Shown here: one piece after another, positions 1 to 8,811 of the stretch
How the letters are laid out: every line of letters starts with the position of its first letter
Position numbering within the stretch: position 1 is the stretch's first letter
Assembly: GCF_050433505.1 (NCBI RefSeq)
Contig: NZ_JBNPXC010000001.1
Location: forward strand, 868,001 to 932,000
Source: Methanobacterium_D oryzae
Lineage (GTDB): Archaea > Methanobacteriota > Methanobacteria > Methanobacteriales > Methanobacteriaceae
DNA length: 64,000 bases
Reading direction: 5' to 3'
The notes under the pieces: model-generated
Databases searched by the model: none
Told to the model about the DNA's origin: nothing
The model's input: only the letters and a program-made list of their open reading frames with translations
Position numbers and translations under genes: made by a program

Positions 1-2
1 AA

Positions 3-560
3 CTATAACTTTTTTAGGGAATTTGACGCTATTTGGCGCACAAAACCACTTTTATCATCTAAACTTTTATTAAGAGGTTCAATAGCTTTTTCATCACCTA
101 TATTTCCAAGTGCCCATGCTGCTCCACTTCTTACAAATCCACTTTCATCTTTTAATACTTTAATCAGGGGATCAACGGCTTTTTTATCTCCAATTTTTCC
201 AAGTGCCCATGCAGAGCCCTCTCTAACGCGCCAATTATCATCTTCTAATGCTTTAATAAGGGGTTCAACTGCAGCTTCTCCCATGTTACTAAGAGCTCCA
301 GATGCTGCCCTCCTAACCCATTTATTTCCATCATCTAAAGTTAACACTAGAGGATCTATTGCTTTTTTATCTCCAATTTTTCCAAGCGTATGTGCAGCTC
401 CTTTCCTTATATTCTTATTTTCATCGTTCAACGCTTTTATAAGCTCATCTACTGCAGGTTCTCCTATTTCTTCAAGTAATTCAGAAGTTTGAATCTGAAC
501 ATGTTCATCATCATCTTTTAAATTTTGTATTAATCTTTTAATATTTTCTTCTCTTTCCAT
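3..560 (-). CDS. HEAT-repeat protein (PBS-lyase type)
   Basis: The 185-residue product is almost entirely tandem HEAT repeats of about 31 residues. At least five units run from about residue 25 to the end, with recurring cores such as 'AAWALGKIGDKKAVDPL' and 'VRSGAAWALGNIGDEKAIEP'. This is the PBS-lyase HEAT-like pattern: paired helices with an R near the start of the second helix. There is no catalytic motif, signal peptide or membrane segment, so it is probably a soluble protein-binding scaffold whose partner cannot be told from context. Units resemble each other closely even in DNA, suggesting recent unit-by-unit amplification. The gene is complete, with its TAG stop at positions 3-5. Confidence 0.85.
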   Translation of the reverse strand: MEREENIKRLIQNLKDDDEHVQIQTSELLEEIGEPAVDELIKALNDENKNIRKGAAHTLGKIGDKKAIDPLVLTLDDGNKWVRRAASGALSNMGEAAVEPLIKALEDDNWRVREGSAWALGKIGDKKAVDPLIKVLKDESGFVRSGAAWALGNIGDEKAIEPLNKSLDDKSGFVRQIASNSLKKL

Positions 561-844
561 TTTCTACACTCCTAACAATACGCTCCTTATTTTACATAAT
601 ATCATGTTTTCAGCCATAATTGTAACCATAGCTTTTAAAATCTATGTTCGTGTAGATTTTATAAGATATTATTTGTTTTTCATTCATCATATATTTAATG
701 GAATTTACAGAAATTGGTTTATTTTCCTAAAAATTGGATTATATTAATTATAAAAGCTTTTACTCTTGTTTTTCAAAATATAAAAATCAAAAAATAAGTT
801 AATAAAAAATAAATTAAAAGCTAATTATCAAATTTCAATCATAA

Positions 845-1828
845 TTAAGCTTTACTAATGCTAAGATTATCACTAGGGCATGTATCTTCAGCATATAATG
901 TATTTATAAGATCCATTGCCACAGATTCAAGCTTTTTATCTCCTAAATTTTTAAATAGTTCGATAGATTTTTTAAATATATCATATATTTTATCTTCACT
1001 ACTTAAAACATAATAAGCAACGCCTATTAATAGAAGAGATATTGCTTCTCCTTTTTTATCCTCTATTTTTTGAGCAACATGGAATGCAGCTTTAAAATTT
1101 TTAAGGGCAGTATATACTTTTTCTTCCTTCATAAGATAGTTGCCCATTACCAGAATTGTTCCTAACTTTTTTTTAGTATCATCACTGTTATGGGTATCCA
1201 TGATAAATTTTCTAATATAACCAGCTTCGTATTCTTCTTTAGAGATTTCTTTAACCCCATACTCTTTTTTAATTATATTTAACACGTTTTCTAATTTTAA
1301 AACTACTTTTTCGTAGTTAAGATGGCATCTGCTTTCGTTTTTTGGGCTTTCTTCTATAATTGTAATGGACTCATACTCTTCTGCATCTTCTTCAACAACT
1401 TCTTCTATTAATTCTATGTCCTCTTTATTTGTAAGTTCAATAGCTTCTTTAATAGCTTCAACTTCTTTTATTTTCTCAATTAAATCCAGTTTCATGGGAG
1501 ATCTTACAGATGCATATACTTCAAATGAGTCTTTATAATATTTTAAAGCTTTATCTATTTCTCTCATGCTGAGATAAACATCTCCTATTAAATCAAATAC
1601 AAAAGCTTCACCCTCTTTATTATTAAGTTTAAAATATCCTAAACGGGCATCTTTTAAATATTTCAATGATTCATCATATCTCTCATCATTAAAACATACT
1701 ATGCCCATATCTATTAAAACATCTGCTTCATGTTCCTGATATTTCTGTAGTTTCTTTTTATAGTGTTGAAGTGATCCTTTTTTTTTCAATTTATCAAAGG
1801 TACCAATGGAATGGAATATTTCCCACAT
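845..1828 (-). CDS. TPR-like repeat protein
   Basis: The 327-residue protein has two blocks of helix-turn-helix repeats typical of tetratricopeptide proteins. One is at about residues 35-110 ('ADVLIDMGIVCFNDERYDES', then 'AFVFDLIGDVYLSMREIDKA'). The other is at about 220-310 ('LGTILVMGNYLMKEEKVYTA', 'AISLLLIGVAYYVLSSEDKI'). A Glu-rich charged linker separates them. It lacks a signal peptide and membrane segments, so a cytoplasmic scaffold role is likely. The ATG follows a G-rich site (GGGGGTT). It stands alone, so no partner is indicated. No specific function is assigned. Confidence 0.75.
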   Translation of the reverse strand: MWEIFHSIGTFDKLKKKGSLQHYKKKLQKYQEHEADVLIDMGIVCFNDERYDESLKYLKDARLGYFKLNNKEGEAFVFDLIGDVYLSMREIDKALKYYKDSFEVYASVRSPMKLDLIEKIKEVEAIKEAIELTNKEDIELIEEVVEEDAEEYESITIIEESPKNESRCHLNYEKVVLKLENVLNIIKKEYGVKEISKEEYEAGYIRKFIMDTHNSDDTKKKLGTILVMGNYLMKEEKVYTALKNFKAAFHVAQKIEDKKGEAISLLLIGVAYYVLSSEDKIYDIFKKSIELFKNLGDKKLESVAMDLINTLYAEDTCPSDNLSISKA

Positions 1829-1928
1829 TTTTTAACCCCCATGCCCTTTTTATAATATTCATATATATTTTTTAAGTTATGAAAGTATTTATGATTATTA
1901 ACGCTCTAAATTAATAAAAAGTATTTGA

Positions 1929-2080
1929 TTATTTAAGTTAAAACACATAAGATCAATAAATAATAAAAATATTTGTTTAAAAGCTTTTAGATGAATCAAT
2001 GTGTAATATAGCTGTAATTTTAAGGGATTAAATTTGAAAATAAGTAATGAAGCAGCGTTACACGTCTTTGAAGCACGGAA
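1929..2080 (+). pseudogene. Decayed copy of the promoter and 5' end of the downstream dehydrogenase gene
   Basis: This stretch aligns with 2081 to about 2232, the promoter, leader and first ~28 codons of the next gene. Shared blocks include 'TTAAAACACAT', 'AAAAATATTTGTTT', 'TGAATCAATGT', 'CTGTAATT' and 'GAAGC[A/G]GC[G/T]TTACA[C/T]GTCTT'. The ATG equivalent at 1999 opens M-C-N-I-A-V-I-L-R-D and then hits TAA, against M-Y-D-I-T-V-I-H-G-D in the intact gene, so the copy is not translatable. The rest of the ancestral gene is absent. It reads as an old tandem duplication that was mostly deleted, leaving the 5' end. Confidence 0.7.
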
Positions 2081-2147
2081 TATTTAAATTAAAACACATC
2101 AAGATGAATAAATAAAAATATTTGTTTGAAAACTATCAGGTGAATCA

Positions 2148-3140
2148 ATGTATGATATAACTGTAATTCATGGGGATGGAATTGGGAAGGAAGTCATGGA
2201 AGCGGCTTTACATGTCTTGGGGGCACTGGATATAGAATTTAATTACAAAAAAGCACATGCCGGAAATGAATGCTTTAAAAGTAAGGGAACAACACTGCCT
2301 GATGAAACAATTAAAGAAGCAAAAAAAGCGGATGCAACCCTTTTTGGAGCTGTTACAACGGTCCCTGGCCAAAAAAGTGCTATAATAACATTAAGAAAAG
2401 CATTAGATTTATATGTAAACATTCGCCCTGTTAAATCATATTCTGGTGTAAATAGTCTTTTTAATGATATTGATTTTGTAATTTTAAGAGAAAACACAGA
2501 AGGACTTTATTCTGGAATTGAAGAGGAAACAGAAGAAGGAGCAACTGCCTTAAGAGTTATAACTAGGCGGGCAAGTGAAAGAATCTGCAAATTCGCATTT
2601 GAATATGCCAAAATAACAGGTAGAAAAAAAGTTACAGCAGTTCATAAGGCTAATGTTCTTAAAAAAACTGATGGGCTTTTTAGAGACACTTTTTATCGTG
2701 TCGCTCGAAATTACAGCAATATTGATACTGATGATCTTTATGTTGATGCTACTGCTATGTTCTTTATAACAAATCCATATATGTTTGATGTAATAGTAAC
2801 CACAAACCTATTTGGAGATATACTTTCAGATGAAGGCGCAGGACTTGTAGGGGGTTTAGGTTTAATACCTTCAGCGAATATTGGTGAAAATTATGGTTTA
2901 TTTGAACCGGTACATGGATCAGCCCCAAATATTGCGGGTAAAGGCATAGCTAATCCATCTGCAATGATATTATCGTCTGTAATGATGCTTAATTATCTTA
3001 AAGAGTACGATGCGGCGCAAATGGTAGAAAATGCACTGACAGAGGTCTTAAATGAAGGTAAGATAGTAACTAATGATTTAGGTGGGAATTCATCTACAAT
3101 GGAAATGGCTAATGAAGTTATAAAAAAAATGGAATTATAA
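2148..3140 (+). CDS. aksF: Isocitrate/isopropylmalate dehydrogenase family, probably homoisocitrate dehydrogenase AksF
   Basis: The 330-residue NAD(P)-dependent beta-decarboxylating dehydrogenase has all family landmarks: 'HGDGIGKEV' near the N-terminus, 'RENTEGLYSG', 'HKANVLKKTDGLF' with the catalytic Lys, 'TTNLFGDILSDE' with metal-binding Asp residues, and 'EPVHGSAPNIAGKG'. Methanogens carry two such enzymes, LeuB for leucine and AksF for the 2-oxosuberate chain of coenzyme B. The segment 'VPGQKSAIITLRK' resembles AksF, while the middle also resembles LeuB, so the substrate is uncertain. The site AGGTGA lies 5 nt before the ATG. No leucine or aks genes adjoin it. A decayed copy of its 5' end lies directly upstream. 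Confidence 0.8.
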   Translation: MYDITVIHGDGIGKEVMEAALHVLGALDIEFNYKKAHAGNECFKSKGTTLPDETIKEAKKADATLFGAVTTVPGQKSAIITLRKALDLYVNIRPVKSYSGVNSLFNDIDFVILRENTEGLYSGIEEETEEGATALRVITRRASERICKFAFEYAKITGRKKVTAVHKANVLKKTDGLFRDTFYRVARNYSNIDTDDLYVDATAMFFITNPYMFDVIVTTNLFGDILSDEGAGLVGGLGLIPSANIGENYGLFEPVHGSAPNIAGKGIANPSAMILSSVMMLNYLKEYDAAQMVENALTEVLNEGKIVTNDLGGNSSTMEMANEVIKKMEL

Positions 3141-3183
3141 TAATATTTAGTTATCCTTTTTTAGAAGAATTAAACAATATAAA

Positions 3184-3217
3184 TTGAGCGAAATAACATT
3201 AAAATAATTTTGCTCAA
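3184..3217 (+). terminator. Hairpin after the dehydrogenase gene
   Basis: The arms TTGAGCGAAAT (3184-3194) and ATTTTGCTCAA (3207-3217) form an 11-bp stem, with one G-U pair, around a 12-nt loop. It lies 44 nt past the stop codon. It could terminate or stabilise the transcript, although the following tract is not strongly T-rich. Confidence 0.4.
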
Positions 3218-3509
3218 AATCTAAATAGTAATGTTATACAATTGAATTAACTAAAACTATTTTTAAAACAATGATGTATTCTTAGAGTAATTCATAGATT
3301 GGTAATGTTACATATATTTTAATAAGCTTTAAATAGAATTCTGTAAAACATTAAGGATAAGCAGTTAACTGGTAGCATAGTAAGTTTTATATTGTTTCAA
3401 AAACATAATTTTCTATAGAATTAAGGGTGATATAAACTATGTTATCTTTTTTAAGTCATATTGAACTTAAAATTCTTTAAACTGATGAATCAAGCCACCT
3501 TTAATCCAA
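3218..3509. other. Gene-free AT-rich intergenic stretch
   Basis: No plausible gene was found on either strand between the dehydrogenase hairpin and the FBP aldolase/phosphatase promoter. A GGGTGAT followed by ATAAACTATG near 3427-3440 looks like a start site, but the frame closes after a few codons. Confidence 0.5.
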
Positions 3510-3517
3510 TTTTATAA
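3510..3517 (+). promoter_or_regulatory. Probable TATA box for FBP aldolase/phosphatase
   Basis: TTTTATAA, preceded by AATCCAA, lies 45 nt before the ATG. A start about 25 nt downstream would leave a leader of roughly 18 nt carrying the GGAGGTG site at 3541-3547. Inferred from spacing only. Confidence 0.4.
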
Positions 3518-3554
3518 CATTTTAGAAATTTTATTATAATGGAGGTGTTTTTTT

Positions 3555-4652
3555 ATGAAAACAACAATAAGTGTAATTAAAGCAGACGTAGGAAGTGTTG
3601 CAGGACACGGAATAGCTCATCCCGCCTTACTTGCAAAGTGTGATGAAATTCTAGCAAAAGCAAAAGAAGAAGAGCTTCTTATAGACTATTATGTGACAAA
3701 CTGTGGTGACGATACAGAACTTATAATGACCCACAAACAGGGTGAAGAAAACGAAGAAGTCCACAAATTAGCTTTTAATGCATTTATGGAAGCAACAGCA
3801 GTTGCAAAAGAGCTAAAACTTTATGGTGCAGGTCAAGATCTCCTATCTGACACATTCTCAGGAAACATTAAAGGAATGGGTCCTGGAGTAGCAGAAATGG
3901 AATTTAAAGAAAGACCAAGTGACCCTGTAGTAGTATTCTGTTGTGATAAAACAGAACCTGGTGCATTTAACATGCCCTTATTTAAAATGTTTGCAGACCC
4001 ATTCACAACAGCAGGACTCGTAATTGACCCATCACTCCACGGTGGATTCGAATTTGAAATATTCGACGTCATGGAACACAAAAAAGTAACATTAACCTGT
4101 CCAGACGAAATGTATGACTTACTTGCACTTTTAGGTACAATAAGCAGATACGTCATAAAACGTATAAGAAGAAGAAGCGACAACGAAATAGCAGCATCAG
4201 TAAGTACAGAAAGATTAAACCTCATGGCAGGTAAATACGTGGGTAAAGACGACCCTGTTGCAATTGTAAGATCACAATCAGGATTCCCAGCAGCAGGAGA
4301 AGTAGTTGAACCATTCGCATTCCCACACTTAGTTGGTGGATGGATGAGAGGATCACACAACGGCCCATTAATGCCAGTTGGACAGAAAAATGCATATCCT
4401 GTAAGATTCGACGGACCCCCACGAGTAATGGCTCTTGGATTCCAGATAGCTGATGGTGAATTAGTAGGGCCAGCAGATATGTTCGATGACCCGGCATACG
4501 ACAGGTCAAGAGCTCTTGCATCAGATATTGCTGAATACATGAGAAGACATGGTCCATTTGAGCCACACAGGCTTCCGGCTGACGAAATGGAGTACACAAC
4601 ACTCCCTGGAGTCATGGAAAAATTAGAAAGCAGATTTGAGGATATTGAATAA
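3555..4652 (+). CDS. fbp: Fructose-1,6-bisphosphate aldolase/phosphatase (archaeal class V FBPase)
   Basis: The 365-residue protein is the archaeal bifunctional gluconeogenic enzyme that joins triose phosphates and dephosphorylates the product to fructose 6-phosphate. It begins 'MKTTISVIKADVGSVAGHG', followed by the conserved 'YYVTNCGDDTELIMTH', 'DTFSGNIKGMGPG', 'FKMFADPFTTAGLVIDP' and 'VGGWMRGSHNGPLMPVG'. Length matches the family. A strong GGAGGTG site precedes the ATG. Codon choice differs from the neighbours (many GAC, CAC, ATTC and CTC choices), as expected for a highly expressed gene. It appears monocistronic. A large reverse-strand open frame across it is an antisense artefact of this codon bias. 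Confidence 0.95.
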   Translation: MKTTISVIKADVGSVAGHGIAHPALLAKCDEILAKAKEEELLIDYYVTNCGDDTELIMTHKQGEENEEVHKLAFNAFMEATAVAKELKLYGAGQDLLSDTFSGNIKGMGPGVAEMEFKERPSDPVVVFCCDKTEPGAFNMPLFKMFADPFTTAGLVIDPSLHGGFEFEIFDVMEHKKVTLTCPDEMYDLLALLGTISRYVIKRIRRRSDNEIAASVSTERLNLMAGKYVGKDDPVAIVRSQSGFPAAGEVVEPFAFPHLVGGWMRGSHNGPLMPVGQKNAYPVRFDGPPRVMALGFQIADGELVGPADMFDDPAYDRSRALASDIAEYMRRHGPFEPHRLPADEMEYTTLPGVMEKLESRFEDIE

Positions 4653-4750
4653 ATTATTCTCATTTTTTTATTTTTGATTTAATTACATAAAGAAAAGAGA
4701 ATATTAAAAGTATAATATTGTAATTTTGGTTGATTATTTATATTGTTCTA

Positions 4751-5095
4751 TTAATTGTTCATAAAAAGCACTAAAATAGTCATTATGCCTATTATTGCAA
4801 CAATTATAACTAGATTATTCATTACAAATGTATTGTCCCATTTATAACTTTTTATTTCTCCCGGCACTGCATGTACGAACCCAATTATACCTGAAGTTAT
4901 TGTAGAGTGATTTTGCCTGTTGATCCGTTGACCACAATTTTTACACTTGGATCTTGTTGTATGGTAGCCACAGTAGGGACATTGCTCGTCCTTTTCCTGG
5001 TTTAATGTTTTTACTCTATTTTCTAATTTAACTCCGCATTTACTACAATATTCAGTATTTTCCCGTATTTCTAAGCAACAATTTGGACAGAACAT
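4751..5095 (-). CDS. Double zinc-ribbon protein with C-terminal membrane anchor
   Basis: The 114-residue protein has two Cys4 zinc ribbons: 'CPNCCLEIRENTEYCSKCG' at residues 3-21 and 'CPYCGYHTTRSKCKNCG' at about 39-55. One hydrophobic segment of about 22 residues lies at about 87-110 ('NNLVIIVAIIGIMTILVLF'). This is the zinc-ribbon-plus-tail-anchor layout common in archaeal small proteins. The site GAGGGGG precedes the ATG. It is isolated between convergent genes, so no role can be assigned. The ribbon could bind protein or nucleic acid at the membrane. Confidence 0.75.
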   Translation of the reverse strand: MFCPNCCLEIRENTEYCSKCGVKLENRVKTLNQEKDEQCPYCGYHTTRSKCKNCGQRINRQNHSTITSGIIGFVHAVPGEIKSYKWDNTFVMNNLVIIVAIIGIMTILVLFMNN

Positions 5096-5292
5096 TATAA
5101 ACCCCCTCTATGTTATAATTATAATCATTTAATAGTGTAGATAACATTAAAGAAGGATTTGGAGAATTACTGAATATTAATACTAAATCATATATTTAGT
5201 ATTAACTATGATTTATATATTTGGTTTAACAATTAGCCACAAAAATACAATAACTTTATCATTACTTATATTTACAGTTTAAGGCATTAGTT

Positions 5293-6069
5293 TCAATCTA
5301 AAAATAATTTAGAAGGATTTTTCGCACACATTTTATTTATATTAGCTTTTTTAATTCCATATCCAAACATGGAATTTATAAACATCTTCATTCCTTCTAT
5401 AGGTCTTGGATTATGTACCTGACCAAAATCAGTTGCCATAATGCACTTTTCTGGCCCAACTTCTTTTATTGCATTAGCAATTATCTTTGGATCTAAATTA
5501 TCATGTTTTTCCATACAAGCTACAAAACAGTGCTCAAGATAAGCATATTTGGCCATTTCTTTTTGTTCATCAATATTTGCACCCACAACTCTTGTTAGAG
5601 GATGATTTATAATCATTTTTTTAATTCCTGCACTCTTTGCATAATCTATGATCTTAAATATATCTTCTGATTTCAAATGGCCTGTAGCTAAAACTAAATC
5701 ATTTTCAGCAATTAAATTAAGGATATTTTCAGTATTTTCATAATTTACGCTTATTAGTGGTGCAGAAATTGTTGGAAACCATACTATTTTACCACCAAGG
5801 CCTACTGTAATCTTAACAGCATCTACATTTAAGCCTCCGACACTTGAATTTAAACAAACGCCTCCAATCACTTTAAATCCAGTTATATTTTCTACAAGTA
5901 TAGCTCTTCCTGCAGTAGATTCAACATGGGATTTAATGACAATGGCTTTCATTTTTTCATTTTTGGCATCCTTTGCTGCTTCAACATCAGTTAAAATTCT
6001 TGGTTTAATATCAGGAGCAGTATGAATATGTGTGTCTATAAATCCTGCAATTATATCTTTATTTGGCAT
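5293..6069 (-). CDS. DUF6282-family amidohydrolase-like protein
   Basis: The 258-residue protein opens 'IIAGFIDTHIHTAPDIKPR', a metal-binding HxH motif at the first strand of an amidohydrolase-type barrel. Later metal-ligand candidates are 'IKSHVES', 'LATGHLKSED', 'IINHPLTR' and 'MATDFGQVHNP'. This pattern fits the DUF6282 group of predicted metal-dependent hydrolases, whose substrate is not established. It starts 24 nt after the fumarase-beta gene on the same strand, so the two are probably cotranscribed. That suggests an organic-acid or cyclic-amide substrate, but this is inference. Confidence 0.7.
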   Translation of the reverse strand: MPNKDIIAGFIDTHIHTAPDIKPRILTDVEAAKDAKNEKMKAIVIKSHVESTAGRAILVENITGFKVIGGVCLNSSVGGLNVDAVKITVGLGGKIVWFPTISAPLISVNYENTENILNLIAENDLVLATGHLKSEDIFKIIDYAKSAGIKKMIINHPLTRVVGANIDEQKEMAKYAYLEHCFVACMEKHDNLDPKIIANAIKEVGPEKCIMATDFGQVHNPRPIEGMKMFINSMFGYGIKKANINKMCAKNPSKLFLD

Positions 6070-6093
6070 ATAAATCCTTCAAAATAAATAATT

Positions 6094-6651
6094 TTAAATC
6101 TTTATTTTCTGTTTAACTTCTTCATAAAGATTTTTACCTTTAGAATCCATTGCTACAACAAGGGGTCCAAAGTTTTTAACTTTAAGTTCCCATATAGCTT
6201 CAGGAACACCTAAATCAATCCAGTTTGCACTTTTAACTTCTAAAATTGATTTAACATAAAGTGCTGCACATCCACCAACAGCAGCAAGGTATACCGCATC
6301 ATTTTCGACTAATGCATCTTTGGTTTTTTCATCCATGCCTCCTTTTCCAATTATGGCACTTACTCCTAATTTTAAAACGTCTGATTGGTAAGGGTTCATC
6401 CTTGTACTTGTTGTAGGTCCTACAGCTATCATTTTGTAATCATTTTCGTTATTTTTTGTTGAAACCTGTATTATTGGGCCTGCATGGAAAATAACTGCAC
6501 CTTCTAGGTTTACAGGTGAACCTTCCTCTAAAATTCTTTGATGAGCTCTATCTCTTGCAGTATAAATAGTGCCAGATATATATACAATATCTCCAGCATT
6601 CAATTTTTTAATATCCTCTTTTGAAAGCGGCGTTTTAAGTTCTTTTGTCAT
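6094..6651 (-). CDS. Class I fumarate hydratase beta subunit (C-terminal type)
   Basis: This is the 185-residue beta subunit of a two-subunit Fe-S fumarase, which hydrates fumarate to malate in the incomplete reductive TCA pathway of methanogens. Diagnostic segments are 'GDIVYISGTIYTARDRAHQR', 'IFHAGPII', 'VGPTTSTRMNPYQ', 'GKGGM' and 'AVGGCAALY'. Upstream in-frame codons reach 6681, but GGTGA sits 4 nt before the ATG at 6651, which makes 'MTKELKTPL' the likely start. The alpha subunit is not adjacent and must be elsewhere, as is usual in methanogens with split fumarase. It leads a two-gene unit with the DUF6282 protein. Confidence 0.88.
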   Translation of the reverse strand: MTKELKTPLSKEDIKKLNAGDIVYISGTIYTARDRAHQRILEEGSPVNLEGAVIFHAGPIIQVSTKNNENDYKMIAVGPTTSTRMNPYQSDVLKLGVSAIIGKGGMDEKTKDALVENDAVYLAAVGGCAALYVKSILEVKSANWIDLGVPEAIWELKVKNFGPLVVAMDSKGKNLYEEVKQKIKI

Positions 6652-6927
6652 AGATTCACCATATATTACTATTTTAGTCACTAAACACTTAAAATAGTAT
6701 TATGCACTATATTCCTAAATTTATTTTTTAATAATTCGATAATGTTATTATTAAATAAATATAATAGTTTTGTACATCACCCTAAACTAATGGTGACAAT
6801 GTATTATTTATTAAATGTAATAATTTTATAGCATTTCATAATAATGAGATGTATGTTGTTATATTAAATAATGGTAATTGCTATTTATTATATTATCGAT
6901 AAACAAAGTGTTTTTGAGGTTAAATTA

Positions 6928-8754
6928 ATGTCCAATGTGAATAAATTAGTCGGTCTTACGAAGTATATCATGGTCCTACCATCAACTAGGGCATCACTTT
7001 TTAGTATGGTATTTTTAAGTTTTATTATAGGATGTATAGTTTCATTAATGGAACCTGCAGCAACTGATTCTATACTACGCAGTATATTCTATGGGGGTTC
7101 TACTGGATTTTTAATATTTGGAGTAACTTCTGTAATGAGTGGGGGCGTAACCCAACCCATTATAAATTCGTTAAATGGTAGACACATGAAAATGAAACAA
7201 TCAATGTTTCTTGCATTTGCTTCTATGCTAATTGTAGGAGTAATTTATATATTGGGAAGTATTGCAACAGTTTTTTCCTCTTATAATTATAATTATACTC
7301 TTGATTCTTTAATATTTGGTATCGCTATCTTATTTGCATTTAGAACTATTGTCCTATGGGGAACATCTAATATAAATCTTTTAAAATCTATCAGCATAGC
7401 TGCAATTCAACCAATACTTATTCTCAGTATGGTGGTGGTTATGGCATCTTTAACTAGTCTAACTGCAAATATAGGTAATTTTAGCGTTGTAGCTCTATCT
7501 ATTAAAATTATAATATCCTCATTGATACTTATGTTTGCGATTTATTCTTTTGTAACGGTTTTAGAGTCCCCTATGAGACGAAACTTAGGAATAGGAGGAC
7601 TAGAACTTTTAAGTTTAGCAATAGCTCACATTACTGAAGGATCACAAGCAATGGAATCATTATTTGATGATATGGGCGAACCTATTGACACATTAATTGG
7701 AATTCTAAGTTTCAAGGGTAAAAATGGGATTAAAGCTATATTTTTAACACCTGGCATTCATCCAGGACCAATTGGACATATTGGTGGGGGAAATATGCCT
7801 ACAATTCTTGCAAGTAAATTTGATACATTTACAATGGTTTCCCATGGACCTTCAACCCATGATTTTAACCCTGTATCCTCAAAAGAACTAAATAAAGTTG
7901 AAGAAATAATTAAAGAAGCATTAAATGATATGGATTACTCTAATACTGCCAGTAAATTTTATAGAGTTCAAAATGGAGATGCAAAAGTTGGGTTCCAATG
8001 TTTTAATGATGATTTATTGATGCTCGCTACATTTGCACCCCGAGGATTTGATGATATAGACTTTGGTATTGGGCTTGCACTTACAAACCTAGCAAAATCA
8101 AAGTGTGATATAGAAAATGCCATGATCGTAGATTGTCATAACAGTTTTAAGGATATGGGAAGGATCTTACCTGGAAATAAAGAAGTTTTTGAACTAATGG
8201 GGGCAGTTGAAAAAATTGATACACCTAAAAAAGAAAATGGAATTAGAGTAGGTTGTGCTTATGATCCACTTGATAATATGTCTAAAGAGGAGGGTATTGG
8301 ACAAAGTGGAGTAAAAGTTATGGTAGTTGAAGTTGGAGATCAGAAAACTGCATATGTTCTTTTAGATTCAAATAACATGGTTCCAGGTTTTAGAGAAAAA
8401 ATAATGGAAAAAGTTATGGAATTAGGTATAGATTGTGCAGAAGTAATGACTACAGATACTCACTTTGTAAATACTTTATCTGGTGGTCATAATCCTGTTG
8501 GAAGTAAAAAACAGGATGAAATAATAAGTTATATTCTTAATTGTACAAGAAATGCGTTAAATGATTTAGAAGATGTTTATGCAGCTTCTAAAGTATGTAA
8601 TATTGAAGATCTAAAAACTATGGGTCCAACAACTGCAACAGAACTTGTAACTACAATAAGTTCAATTATAGCTGTAAGCAGAATATTTGCCCCTTTAATA
8701 TTCTTATTAGCCCTTATGATTGTATTTATATGGTTGTTTTCATGGGCCTTTTAA
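6928..8754 (+). CDS. DUF2070 membrane protein with His-rich soluble domain
   Basis: The roughly 608-residue protein has six to seven hydrophobic segments in the first ~210 residues, a long soluble region, and a final membrane segment at the extreme C-terminus ('IFAPLIFLLALMIVFIWLF'). This is the archaeal DUF2070 architecture. The soluble part carries His-rich signatures 'TPGIHPGPIGHIGGGNMP', 'VSHGPSTHDFNP', 'VDCHNSF' and 'TTDTHFVNTLSGGH', which look like metal ligands of a hydrolase. An ATG exists at 6871, but GAGGT at 6916-6920 sits 7 nt before the ATG at 6928, the preferred start. Its function is unknown. Confidence 0.8.
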   Translation: MSNVNKLVGLTKYIMVLPSTRASLFSMVFLSFIIGCIVSLMEPAATDSILRSIFYGGSTGFLIFGVTSVMSGGVTQPIINSLNGRHMKMKQSMFLAFASMLIVGVIYILGSIATVFSSYNYNYTLDSLIFGIAILFAFRTIVLWGTSNINLLKSISIAAIQPILILSMVVVMASLTSLTANIGNFSVVALSIKIIISSLILMFAIYSFVTVLESPMRRNLGIGGLELLSLAIAHITEGSQAMESLFDDMGEPIDTLIGILSFKGKNGIKAIFLTPGIHPGPIGHIGGGNMPTILASKFDTFTMVSHGPSTHDFNPVSSKELNKVEEIIKEALNDMDYSNTASKFYRVQNGDAKVGFQCFNDDLLMLATFAPRGFDDIDFGIGLALTNLAKSKCDIENAMIVDCHNSFKDMGRILPGNKEVFELMGAVEKIDTPKKENGIRVGCAYDPLDNMSKEEGIGQSGVKVMVVEVGDQKTAYVLLDSNNMVPGFREKIMEKVMELGIDCAEVMTTDTHFVNTLSGGHNPVGSKKQDEIISYILNCTRNALNDLEDVYAASKVCNIEDLKTMGPTTATELVTTISSIIAVSRIFAPLIFLLALMIVFIWLFSWAF

Positions 8755-8811
8755 GATAAAACAAATTATCTAAAAAGATAATAAAATATGTAAAAAATAA
8801 AGATTATTTAA

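Noticed and set aside
60..480. Repeated DNA blocks resembling a direct-repeat array
   Set aside because: They are codons of tandem HEAT repeats in one open reading frame.
1999..2031. Ten-codon frame before the dehydrogenase as a regulatory leader peptide
   Set aside because: It corresponds to the start of the intact gene and is interrupted by decay, so it is better explained as a duplication remnant.
3833..4663. 276-codon open frame antisense to the FBP aldolase/phosphatase gene
   Set aside because: The sense strand encodes a full conserved enzyme. The antisense frame is a by-product of its codon bias, and it has no ribosome binding site or family pattern.
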